From assembly GCA_020851735.1 (NCBI GenBank), contig JADZCD010000006.1, forward strand, positions 1 to 64,000: 64,000 nt of DNA, given 5' to 3'. This stretch comes from Phycisphaeraceae bacterium. Its GTDB lineage: Bacteria; Planctomycetota; Phycisphaerae; Phycisphaerales; Phycisphaeraceae. Below, in pieces: positions 34,099 through 41,282 of the stretch (positions are counted from its first letter, which is position 1; every line of letters begins with the position of its first letter). The notes under the pieces are model-generated. The model was not told where the DNA came from and made no database searches. It saw nothing but the letters and a program-made list of their open reading frames with translations. Position numbers and translations under genes: made by a program.

Positions 34099-35184
34099 AT
34101 GCCCGCTGACGATGGCACAATATCTGCTGAACTTTGTTCGGCAAATTTTGCTAATCAGTTTTCCCCAAATTCCCCACTTGCCGACATTATCGCCCAGCAG
34201 GTCCGGCGGACGTTCAACCCCAGGGTTCTGGATCTGGACGGTTTTGCCTCTTTTCGTCTGGACTACAACGAAAAGCTCTTTCAACGCAATTACCGCGACC
34301 CGGTGCTGATCTCCTGCGCCCGCAGGCTGGGAGCCAAGGCTCGCCTGGCTGCCCAGCTAGGCTGCTACGACACCATCGGCCAGGATGCCGTGGCGTTGAC
34401 GGTCAACGACCTGGTCGCCCGCGGCGCAGAGCCGCTGTTTCTACAGGACACGCTGGCGTGCCAGGGGCTGAATCAGGCTCAGATCGCGTCCCTGGTGCAG
34501 GGGATAGCGGAGGGCTGCCAGCAGGCGGGCTGTGCTTTATTGGGCGGCCAGACGCAGGCCTCGGTGCATAATCTAAGGCCCGGGCAATTCGATCTGGTGG
34601 CATTTGCCGTCGGCGTAAGCTCGCTGAGGCGGCTGATTCAGCCCGAAAGGTCGCTGGTGGGCGACGTGGTCTTAGGGCTGGCGTCCACGGGCCTGCACGC
34701 CACGGGCTACGGCAAAGCGTTGGCGATTCTCCAGGAGGCGGGCCTGCCGCTGGATCAGCCGTGCGCAGAGCTGGACGACCCGCGATCGTTGGGGCAGATT
34801 CTGCTGACGCCCTCGCGAATTTACGCCCGGGCGATTCTGTCCGCGTTGAATGCGTACAGCGTCAAGCGGCCGGTGTCGGCGATGGCCAACGTCGGTAGGG
34901 GCGGCCTGGGGGGCTGTCTGGCTGGGCTGCTTAAGGGCACGAATCTGGACCTGAAGCTGGATGCCGGGACATGGGCGCCGCCGGCGCTTTTTCAGCTCTT
35001 AGGCAAGTGCGGGCAATGGTCCACGCAGCAGATGTTTTCGTCCTTTAACATGGGCGTGGGGTTTGTGCTGCTGGTGCGGCCGCATTTCGTGGCGGCGCTG
35101 GCGCAGAAGCTGCGGCGGCGCGGGGAGAAAGTTTTCCGCTTAGGAAAATTGACCCGCGGCGCCGGCCAAGTCCTGCTGGCCTAG
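34099..35184 (+). CDS. purM: Phosphoribosylaminoimidazole synthetase-like protein (PurM/AIRS family)
   Basis: A 361-residue PurM-fold protein. Motifs of AIR synthetase are seen: YDTIGQDAVALTVNDLVARGAEPLFLQDTLACQGL (34-residue block at about 94-128), LLGGQTQ, GLASTGLHATGYGKAL, LLTPSRIYARAIL and MFSSFNMGVGF. PurM closes the ring of FGAM to AIR in purine synthesis using ATP. The first 60 residues differ from the common FGAM-binding start, so another member of the AIRS superfamily is possible. ATG 34099 follows AT-rich spacer. No other purine gene is adjacent. Confidence 0.8.
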   Translation: MPADDGTISAELCSANFANQFSPNSPLADIIAQQVRRTFNPRVLDLDGFASFRLDYNEKLFQRNYRDPVLISCARRLGAKARLAAQLGCYDTIGQDAVALTVNDLVARGAEPLFLQDTLACQGLNQAQIASLVQGIAEGCQQAGCALLGGQTQASVHNLRPGQFDLVAFAVGVSSLRRLIQPERSLVGDVVLGLASTGLHATGYGKALAILQEAGLPLDQPCAELDDPRSLGQILLTPSRIYARAILSALNAYSVKRPVSAMANVGRGGLGGCLAGLLKGTNLDLKLDAGTWAPPALFQLLGKCGQWSTQQMFSSFNMGVGFVLLVRPHFVAALAQKLRRRGEKVFRLGKLTRGAGQVLLA

Positions 35185-35597
35185 ACTGCCCTGTCGATCG
35201 TTAAGTCAGACCCGGACGCATGGGGGGATGGACGTGTTTTTTTGTCTTGTGCGGGCTTGGGGGGGGAGCTTCCGGGGGAGCTTCCGGGGGACGCGGCGAT
35301 CTACGATCGCCCGCTAAACTTGCCGGGTGGGGACATCAACGCCCGGAGTGATGACTGGCCACGATCATGTTGTCCGCAGGCCGCAGCGGTGTTGCGTATG
35401 GGCAACATACCGGCGTGACCACGCTCAGGGCCAACGGCAGCCTTGCCGCCGCGTATAATTCGTAAGGCTATTTTTAACAGATATTTACAAAAAGAAGGTC
35501 AAGATAACCAGTTTGGCACGCGGGCTGGCAAGGGCCTTGTGATAGCATGGGTAGTCGCGGCATTGCTCCCACCCCCGCGGCTAGGGAGAAAGCACCC
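35185..35597. other. Intergenic region with GGGGGAGCTTCC repeats and a hairpin
   Basis: No gene is seen. Two GGGGGAGCTTCC units lie at 35265-35291, followed directly by the GGCGATC hairpin ending in CCGCTAAAC (35291-35319). The rest, about 280 bases before the coiled-coil gene, shows no feature beyond AT-rich bases near 35465-35495 that may belong to a promoter. Confidence 0.5.
35265..35319. repeat. GGGGGAGCTTCC units followed by a GGCGATC hairpin
   Basis: Two units of the 12-bp family (35265-35291) lie head to tail, and the next bases form GCGGCGATC-TAC-GATCGCCCGC with TAAAC tail (35291-35319). At 8041-8085 the same two element types also lie side by side, so they may be one composite element. 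Confidence 0.6.
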
Positions 35598-35894
35598 ATG
35601 GATGAACAGACCTTCCAAACTAAACTGACCGAACTGATGGGCGAGATTTCCGCTCTGCCCAAAGATGAACGCGAAAAATTGACCGAAATCGCCAAGCAGA
35701 CCCAGGCCCGTCATGCCAAGCTTCGCAAGACCGTATCCGACCTTCAGGAGAGCCTGGACTACCTGCGACTTTCGATCAAATATCTGGTCTTCGACCTGGA
35801 AGCCACCCGCCGGGAAAACTCCTGCCTGCGCAAGATGCTTGAAGAAAAGCAGACCGGCAGCGACGAAGGCTATGACCAGGAAGATCGGGCCTAA
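35598..35894 (+). CDS. Small coiled-coil protein (98 aa)
   Basis: A short helical protein, almost free of Gly and Pro after residue 18. Heptad patterning runs from about 20 to 85 (IAKQTQARHAKL, VSDLQESLDYLRLSI), ending in an acidic tail. The stretch LDYLRLSIKYLVFDLEATRR looks tightly conserved in style, and I believe similar small proteins occur in other planctomycetes, but that is recollection. ATG 35598 has GGGAG upstream. No function can be assigned. It stands alone, upstream of clpP. Confidence 0.65.
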   Translation: MDEQTFQTKLTELMGEISALPKDEREKLTEIAKQTQARHAKLRKTVSDLQESLDYLRLSIKYLVFDLEATRRENSCLRKMLEEKQTGSDEGYDQEDRA

Positions 35895-36300
35895 GAACAA
35901 CCAACCACGTTTTCCTGTTCGCTTTGACTCCGCCCTGTTCCACGGAAAAACCAACCCCGTTGATGCGAGCCGCTCTCCCGCGGCTCGTATCATTTTCACC
36001 CCCCCCCGGAAGTGACCCCCCAAGTGAACCCGGAAGTGAACCCGCAAGCAGCGAATTGCGAGTGACGAATGGCGAATGAAACCCAGGGGCAGGACTAACG
36101 ATGGGGGAATGGGCAGAAGGATTGTATTCGGCATTCGGCATTTCCCGAACGCAGCCCCGCATCCCCCCCACTTTCGAGCCTGGCGCAGGCGGCAGTGTCC
36201 CTTGGCCGACAATTTGGCGATTTTCTCCTAAGCCCCCGGCTGGCTATCATTGGGCCCACGTTGTCAGTCCCCTTTTGATTGTGGAGACGGAACCTAAACG
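35895..36300. other. Intergenic region upstream of clpP with mixed arrays
   Basis: No gene is seen. At 36000-36050 there is a run of CCCGGAAGTGAA units (12-13 bp), followed at once by GCGAATTGCGAGTGACGAAT, a degenerate CGAATGG heptad array. The 12-bp run lies 300 bases before the clpP start, inside which another copy of the same family occurs. A clpP promoter must be here but I cannot place it. Confidence 0.5.
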
Positions 36301-37044
36301 ATGACTACGCCCTTCAACTCCCACACCCCCGCCCCCGCCCCCGGAAGTGCCCCCGGAATGACCCCCGGAATCATCCACGCCATGGCCTCCGGAATGGCTG
36401 CTGGTATCGATCCCCGCATGGACCCACGCTTCCCGATGAGCATGCCTCCCGGCGGCGGCGGCTACCAGCGCTATCGGGAAATGACCATCGACGAGATGCT
36501 GCTGGAGAACCGGGTGATCTTTTTGGTCGGCGAAATCAACTACTCCTCGGCCACGGGCGTGATCATGCGTCTGCTGCACCTGCAGAGCCAAAAGCGCGAC
36601 GTGGACATCAACCTGTACATCAATTCTCCGGGCGGGGCGGTGGATGACACGCTGGCGATCTATGACACCATGCGCTTTTTGTCCTGCGACGTGGCGACGT
36701 ACTGCATCGGCAAGGCCATGAGCGGCGGGGCACTGGTGCTGGCCTCGGGCGCCAAGGGCAAGCGCTACATCCTGCCCCACGCCAAGGTGATGATCCACCA
36801 GCCCTACGGCGGGGTGTTCGGGCAGACCACGGATGTGAAGATCCAGGCGGAGGAAATCCTCAAGTCCAAGCGGCAGCTCAACGAAATCCTCGCGGAACAC
36901 ACCGGCAAGCCGTTGGAACAGGTGGAAAAGGATTCCGAACGCGATCGCTACTTCTCCGCCCAGGAAGCCAAGGAATACGGCCTGGTGGACGAAGTGCTCG
37001 GCAAGGGCCAGGTGCCCAGCGGCGACGCGACGAATCACATTTAA
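36301..37044 (+). CDS. clpP: ATP-dependent Clp protease proteolytic subunit
   Basis: A 247-residue ClpP, about 50 longer than usual. The catalytic Ser 141 lies in GKAMSGGALVL, His 166 in VMIHQP and the Asp in ERDRYFSAQEAKEYGLVD. The conserved core begins at about 61 (MTIDEMLLENRVIFLVGEI). The N-terminal 60 residues are low complexity; residues 10-20 (PAPAPGSAPGM) come from the 12-bp repeat. ATG 36301 has GGAGACGGA 9 bases upstream. A start at Met 61 would give a normal length, so the tail may be a propeptide, cleaved during maturation, or it may not be made at all. Confidence 0.9.
   Translation: MTTPFNSHTPAPAPGSAPGMTPGIIHAMASGMAAGIDPRMDPRFPMSMPPGGGGYQRYREMTIDEMLLENRVIFLVGEINYSSATGVIMRLLHLQSQKRDVDINLYINSPGGAVDDTLAIYDTMRFLSCDVATYCIGKAMSGGALVLASGAKGKRYILPHAKVMIHQPYGGVFGQTTDVKIQAEEILKSKRQLNEILAEHTGKPLEQVEKDSERDRYFSAQEAKEYGLVDEVLGKGQVPSGDATNHI
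36326..36372. repeat. 12-bp GC repeat inside clpP
   Basis: Coding strand reads GCCCCCGCCCCCGGAAGTG followed by CCCCCGGAATGA units, encoding APAPGSAPGMTPG. It has the same head as the copies in flhG and fliO. Confidence 0.75.
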
Positions 37045-37105
37045 CGGGTAAGAGAAATCTCGGGACGGACATGTGACCCCGGCTGCGCCTGGGGCTGAAT
37101 CATTC

Positions 37106-37142
37106 TTTCCCTAATCCCTAACCCCTAATCCCCAACCCCTTC
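37106..37142. repeat. CCCTAAT/CCCCAAC heptad array
   Basis: Five 7-bp units (CCCTAAT, CCCTAAC, CCCTAAT, CCCCAAC) ending 6 bases short of the stop of the minus-strand DUF1802 gene. It matches, in reverse, the array between fliP and fliQ at 48331-48370. Confidence 0.7.
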
Positions 37143-37147
37143 CTCAA

Positions 37148-37708
37148 TTACCCCACCGCTTGTTGCACGCGGGCGAGAATATCGGCCAGGGCCTTGTCGG
37201 TCAGCACGGGCGTGGCGCCGGCGTCGTCCACGGTGTGTTCCTTGGCCAGGGGCACCCAGCTGCGGCAGCCGCCGTAGGCTTGGATGTTGGGAATCGTTTG
37301 GGGCTTAGCCAGACGGAACACGCGCAGGGCCAGGAGAAACAGCGGGCGATCCGGTTTGTAGTTAAAGCGCATGTCCACCTGCTGGGGCGAATAAGGGTGC
37401 AGGTCGTCGAGAGGTTCCAAGCACGCGCGATTGGGCAGGCTCCAGATGCCGGCCGCCTCGGCCACGGCGTGGAAGGTGATGGAAGGCGGCTCGGCAAGAA
37501 TCTGCACCCGCGGTTGCAGGGGCGGCTTAATCATGGCTGGCTGCTGATGGGCCCAGGAGGGAAAAAGCGCGAAGCGCGGATACTCCAATTCAAAACGGCC
37601 CGGCCCGGAGGGTTCGTGGATGCCGCCCTTGCGCAGGAGCAGGCCATAGGAGCCCTCCAAAAGGAGATCGCAGATCACCGCCCATTCTTTTAAGGCTACG
37701 TTGAGCAT
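37148..37708 (-). CDS. DUF1802-family protein
   Basis: A 186-residue protein. ALKEWAVICDLLLEGSYGLLLRKGGIHE at the N terminus is the DUF1802 pattern, followed by YPRFALFPSWAHQQP and, later, CRSWVPL. No catalytic residues are known for the family. ATG 37708 was chosen since the conserved start begins there; a longer frame runs into a CGCCAAG element. It is convergent with clpP and its role is unknown. Confidence 0.75.
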   Translation of the reverse strand: MLNVALKEWAVICDLLLEGSYGLLLRKGGIHEPSGPGRFELEYPRFALFPSWAHQQPAMIKPPLQPRVQILAEPPSITFHAVAEAAGIWSLPNRACLEPLDDLHPYSPQQVDMRFNYKPDRPLFLLALRVFRLAKPQTIPNIQAYGGCRSWVPLAKEHTVDDAGATPVLTDKALADILARVQQAVG

Positions 37709-37756
37709 ACGCAGATTGTAGGCGGGGATTATTAAAGCCGATTGCGAGCCCCAATT

Positions 37757-37880
37757 AAAACCGCTAACCGCCATGACGCCAAGGACGCCAAGCTCTAGAA
37801 GGCCATGAAGCGGCAATTCTTGCTGCCACAATCATTCCCCACGACGGTTTCTTGGCGCTCTTGGCGCCTTGGCGGTTCAT
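37757..37880. repeat. CGCCAAG inverted-array element, copy 4
   Basis: Left arm 37766-37792 is identical over 27 bases to 21395-21421. Right arm 37850-37878 has CTTGGCGCT, CTTGGCGCC, TTGGCGG. The loop shares CATGAAGC with the first copy. It separates the argS and DUF1802 genes. Confidence 0.78.
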
Positions 37881-37915
37881 GGGGTTAGGAGCTGAAAGGC
37901 CACGGCGGAAAAAAA

Positions 37916-39667
37916 CTACATGCGTTCGATGGTGGCAATGCCCAGCAAGTCCAGGCCTTTTTGCAAGGTGCGGGCGGTCACGCTGCTTAAGGCCAGGCGG
38001 CTGTCGCGCACGGCGGGGGAATCGGCGGTGAGCACCGGGCACTTTTCGTAGAACTGGTGATAGAGCGAGGCCAGGTCGTAGAGGTAGCCGCACAAGCGGC
38101 TGGGCTCCAGCGCCTGGGCCACGGAGTCGATCACGGCGGGCAGTTGCAGGAGCTTTAACGCCAGGCTGCGCTCGACGGGATCGGTAAAGACAATCGGATA
38201 GCCGGCCGCGGCCTGGGGGTCGAGACTGCCCTTGCGGAAGATCGCCTGGATGCGGACGTAGGCGTTCTGCAGGTACGGGGCGGTGTTGCCGTCGAAGTTG
38301 AGCATGCGGTCCCAGTCGAAGACGTAGTCCTTCACGCGGTCGATGGCCAAATCGCCGTACTTCACAGCCCCGATGCCCACGGCGTGGGCGATCTGTTGTT
38401 TCTCGTCGGCGGAAAGGCTGGGGTTTTTTTCCTCGATGATGCGCCGGGCGCGTTCCTCAGCCTCATCCAGCAGGTCGGCCAATTTAGCGGCGCCGCCCTC
38501 GCGGGTTTTGAACGGTTTGTTGTCCTTGCCCAGGATGGTGCCGAAGGGCACGTGCTCAGCCCGCACATTGCCTTGGAGCCAGCCGGCCAGTTCGGCGGTC
38601 TTAAAGACCATCGCAAAATGCTGAGCCTGACGGGCGTCGGTGACGTAGATCAGGCGCGTGCCTTTAAGATCGTCCACGCTGTGGCGGAGCGTGGCCAGGT
38701 CGGTGGTGGCGTAGAGGAAGCCGCCGTCGCTCTTGCGGATGATCATGGCTGCGGGATTGCCGTCGCGGTCGAGGAACCCGGGGGGGAAGACGCACAGGGC
38801 GCCCTGGCTCTCGACGGCCAGACCCTTGGCGTGTAATTCCTCAACGGTCGGGGCGAGCAGGTCGTTGTAGAAGCTTTCGCCGCGGATGTCGTCGTCGGTT
38901 AAGAGCACGCCCAGGCGCGCGTAGGCGGTGCGGAAGTGTTTGAGGGACTCCTCGGTCAGGGCCTTCCAGATGGCGACGCTGGTGGGATCGCCGGCCTGGA
39001 GCGCCACGACGCGCTTGCGGGCCCGCTCGGCAAAGGCCGGCTCGGCGTCGAAGCGTGATTTGGCCTGCTGATAGAGGGAGTTAAGGTCCTCGATCGGCCG
39101 GGATGACGCGGCGGTCCAGCCCTGGTCCAGCAGGTGCTCAAGCAGCATGCCGAACTGCGTGCCCCAGTCGCCTAAGTGATTCTGCCGGGCGACCTGATGG
39201 CCCAGGAACATCAGCACGCGGGCCAGGGCGTCGCCGATGCAGGTCGAGCGGATGTGGTGGACGTGCATTTCCTTGGCGACGTTGGGGGCGCTGTAATCCA
39301 GGACGACTTTTTCCGGCTGGGCTGCGGGGGCCACGCCCAGGCGCGGGTCGACGAGCATGGCGGCGGTCTGACGCTGGAGAAAATCGGCGGCCAAGCGCAG
39401 GTTGATGAAACCGGGCCCGGCGACCTCGGCGGAGGCGACGACGCCGGCGGCGGTGTGGGCCAGCTGGGCGGTGATGGCCAGGGCCAGGTCGCGGGGCTTT
39501 TGGCCCAGTTTCTTGGCCAGGCTCATGGCCAGGTTGGCCTGGTAATCGCCCAGCTGAGGATTGGCGGTCGGACGCACCTGGGGATCGACGTCGGCCGGCG
39601 CGGAGGGCACGGCGGCGCGCAGGGCGGCGACCAGGCAGGATTCTAGAAGGTGCAGGGTGTCAGGCAT
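37916..39667 (-). CDS. argS: Arginyl-tRNA synthetase
   Basis: A 583-residue class I enzyme that charges tRNA-Arg. It has the N-terminal tRNA D-loop domain (NPQLGDYQANLAM), the signature block SAPNVAKEMHVHHIRST (127-143), NHLGDWGTQFGMLLEHLL, YATTDLA and YVTDARQAQHF, and the C-terminal anticodon domain ending YEKCPVL...ARTLQKGLDLLGI. The HIGH motif reads HVHH at 135-138: the normally fixed Gly is His. The KMSKS region (GKDNKPFKTREGG) is of the ArgRS type. ATG 39667 was chosen by family length. It lies downstream of the flagellar sigma gene with a 225-base spacer. Confidence 0.92.
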   Translation of the reverse strand: MPDTLHLLESCLVAALRAAVPSAPADVDPQVRPTANPQLGDYQANLAMSLAKKLGQKPRDLALAITAQLAHTAAGVVASAEVAGPGFINLRLAADFLQRQTAAMLVDPRLGVAPAAQPEKVVLDYSAPNVAKEMHVHHIRSTCIGDALARVLMFLGHQVARQNHLGDWGTQFGMLLEHLLDQGWTAASSRPIEDLNSLYQQAKSRFDAEPAFAERARKRVVALQAGDPTSVAIWKALTEESLKHFRTAYARLGVLLTDDDIRGESFYNDLLAPTVEELHAKGLAVESQGALCVFPPGFLDRDGNPAAMIIRKSDGGFLYATTDLATLRHSVDDLKGTRLIYVTDARQAQHFAMVFKTAELAGWLQGNVRAEHVPFGTILGKDNKPFKTREGGAAKLADLLDEAEERARRIIEEKNPSLSADEKQQIAHAVGIGAVKYGDLAIDRVKDYVFDWDRMLNFDGNTAPYLQNAYVRIQAIFRKGSLDPQAAAGYPIVFTDPVERSLALKLLQLPAVIDSVAQALEPSRLCGYLYDLASLYHQFYEKCPVLTADSPAVRDSRLALSSVTARTLQKGLDLLGIATIERM

Positions 39668-39761
39668 GGGAAGAAGGTTGTATCGCCGGGCGTGGCCGGA
39701 TGCAAAAAAGCAATGCCAAACCGGCCCGGCGATTGCGGACGGGGCTGAGAAACAAAGGCAC

Positions 39762-39870
39762 CCAGGCATGGCGATGCCTGGGGCTTGTTCAAGGCAAATG
39801 GGATTTGTTCAAGGCAAATGGGGCTAGTTCAAGACAAACAGGGCAATCCACGGATGCGATCCGTGGGGTT
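39762..39870. repeat. Three 20-bp tandem units between two hairpins
   Basis: Hairpin CCCAGGCAT...ATGCCTGGG at 39762-39780, then three units built on TTGTTCAAGGCAAATGGG (39784-39843, about 20 bp each, the third degenerate), then hairpin CCACGGATGCGATCCGTGG at 39850-39868. The block directly follows the end of the sigma factor gene on the minus strand, so it could form the 3' end of the flagellar operon message. The left hairpin has no T tract. Confidence 0.65.
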
Positions 39871-39892
39871 TGGCGGCTGTACCACCTAACCC

Positions 39893-40708
39893 TTACGCTT
39901 CGGTCTGGGCCTGGAGTTCCTTGGAGCGGTGCTGGAGCTGGGCTTTTAGGCGGGCGAGGATGGACGAGTGCATCTGGCTGACGCGGGATTCGGACAGGTC
40001 CAGGGTGATGCCGATTTCCTTCATGGTCATCTGTTCGTAGTAGTAGAGCACGACGATCAGGCGTTCGGCCCGGGAGAGGCCCTTGGTGATCAGGTCGCGC
40101 AGGTCGTCGCGCTGCACGGCGGAGAAGGGGTTGACCTGCTTGGGGTCTTCCAGCACGTCGATTTCGCGGACGTCCTTGTTGGAGTCGGTCTCGAACCACT
40201 TGCGATTCAGCGAGACCACGCCCACGGCGCCGGCGTCCTTGCGGATCTTGGAGAACTCGTCGCGGGAAAGATTCATGCGGTTGGCCACTTCCTCGTCGGT
40301 GGGTTTGCGGCCGAACTGTTTTTCCAGGCTCTTGCGGGCGTGATCCACCTGGCTGGTGCGGGAGCGGACCAGGCGGGGCACCCAGTCCATGGAACGCAGC
40401 TCATCCAGAATCGCGCCGCGGATGCGCGGGGCGCAATAGGTTTCAAACTTCACGCCGCGTTCCATGTCGAAAGCCTCGATGGCGTCCATGAGGCCGAAGA
40501 TCCCGGCGCTCATCAGGTCCTCAACGTCCACTTCGTCGGGTAATTTGGTGTGAATTCGTTCGGCGTTGTATTTGACCAGGTGCAGGTAATGTTCCATCAG
40601 GCGGTTGCGCAGATCCTCGGAAGGCGCTTTCTTGTAGTCGCTCCACACGCGATCAATGGTGATCTTGTCGACTCGCGGGGGAACGATGATGGGTCTAGCG
40701 CGCGCCAT
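39893..40708 (-). CDS. fliA: Flagellar sigma factor (sigma-28, FliA/WhiG type)
   Basis: A 271-residue sigma factor with regions 2, 3 and 4 and no region 1. LVKYNAERIHTKLP and EVDVEDLMSAGIFGLMDAIEAFD form region 2; GVKFETYCAPRIRGAILDELRSMDWVPR matches FliA/WhiG precisely; YYYEQMTMKEIGITLDLSESRVSQMHS is the region 4 helix-turn-helix. AAGGAG lies 5 bases before ATG 40708. It directs RNA polymerase to late flagellar genes; a matching promoter is seen upstream of motA. It is the last flagellar gene of the cluster. Confidence 0.93.
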   Translation of the reverse strand: MARARPIIVPPRVDKITIDRVWSDYKKAPSEDLRNRLMEHYLHLVKYNAERIHTKLPDEVDVEDLMSAGIFGLMDAIEAFDMERGVKFETYCAPRIRGAILDELRSMDWVPRLVRSRTSQVDHARKSLEKQFGRKPTDEEVANRMNLSRDEFSKIRKDAGAVGVVSLNRKWFETDSNKDVREIDVLEDPKQVNPFSAVQRDDLRDLITKGLSRAERLIVVLYYYEQMTMKEIGITLDLSESRVSQMHSSILARLKAQLQHRSKELQAQTEA

Positions 40709-40804
40709 GGTCCACTCCTTGACCAATGACCAACGACAATCTGCCTACTCCCCCACAGACCTAAGCCAGACTTCAGGCAGGGGAGTTGCCTGAAGCTGGA
40801 CAAC

Positions 40805-41125
40805 CTATGCCGCTTCCAGCGTTCCGTCGTCCTTGGCGGGAGCATGGGAAGCAGCGTCCACGGACGGCATCGTCACCGCCTCCCCACCCCGAGGAGGCAG
40901 CGGATACTTTTTCTTGTGGGCGTCGATTTCGATCTGCACGGCGTGCGCGGCCACGCCTCCGAACACGCGCCCGACGGCATAGCAGACGCCCATGCACACC
41001 AAGGCGCGCCAGATGATCGTGACCGTCGGATTGTCCACCGCCCAACCGACAACCATGGCGGCGACAAAGCCGATCAGGGCGAAGCAAGATGCTATGACTT
41101 TAGCAGGTATGGCTGAGCACTCCAT
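40805..41125 (-). CDS. Small membrane protein of the flagellar locus (106 aa)
   Basis: Two hydrophobic helices (VIASCFALIGFVAAMVVGWAV and IIWRALVCMGVCYAVGRVFG), then a soluble tail with HAVQIEIDAHKKKYPLPPRGG. I do not recognise a named family. It lies between flhG and the sigma gene on the same strand, so it is probably co-expressed with the flagellar regulators. ATG 41125 is the only good start. The spacer to flhG (157 bases) shows nothing clear. Confidence 0.6.
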   Translation of the reverse strand: MECSAIPAKVIASCFALIGFVAAMVVGWAVDNPTVTIIWRALVCMGVCYAVGRVFGGVAAHAVQIEIDAHKKKYPLPPRGGEAVTMPSVDAASHAPAKDDGTLEAA

Positions 41126-41282
41126 TGCTCAAAAGAAAGCCAGATCCGTTGGCTATAGGCCCTGACCAGATCGGGGGTGATTTTATTTTCACCCCATGAC
41201 ATCCGAAACATTCCAAACGATTCCCCCTGATTTCTGGACATGATCCTCCCAAGAGAATCACGAGCCGGATACTCATATTTTT

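Noticed and set aside
34099-35184. SelD (selenophosphate synthetase), a PurM-fold relative
   Set aside because: It lacks the Cys/Sec-containing N-terminal loop and instead shows MFSSFNMGVGF and YDTIGQD motifs of AIR synthetase.
37106-37142. Telomere-like CCCTAA repeat
   Set aside because: It is internal, only about five degenerate units long, and matches the heptad arrays seen in other spacers of this genome.
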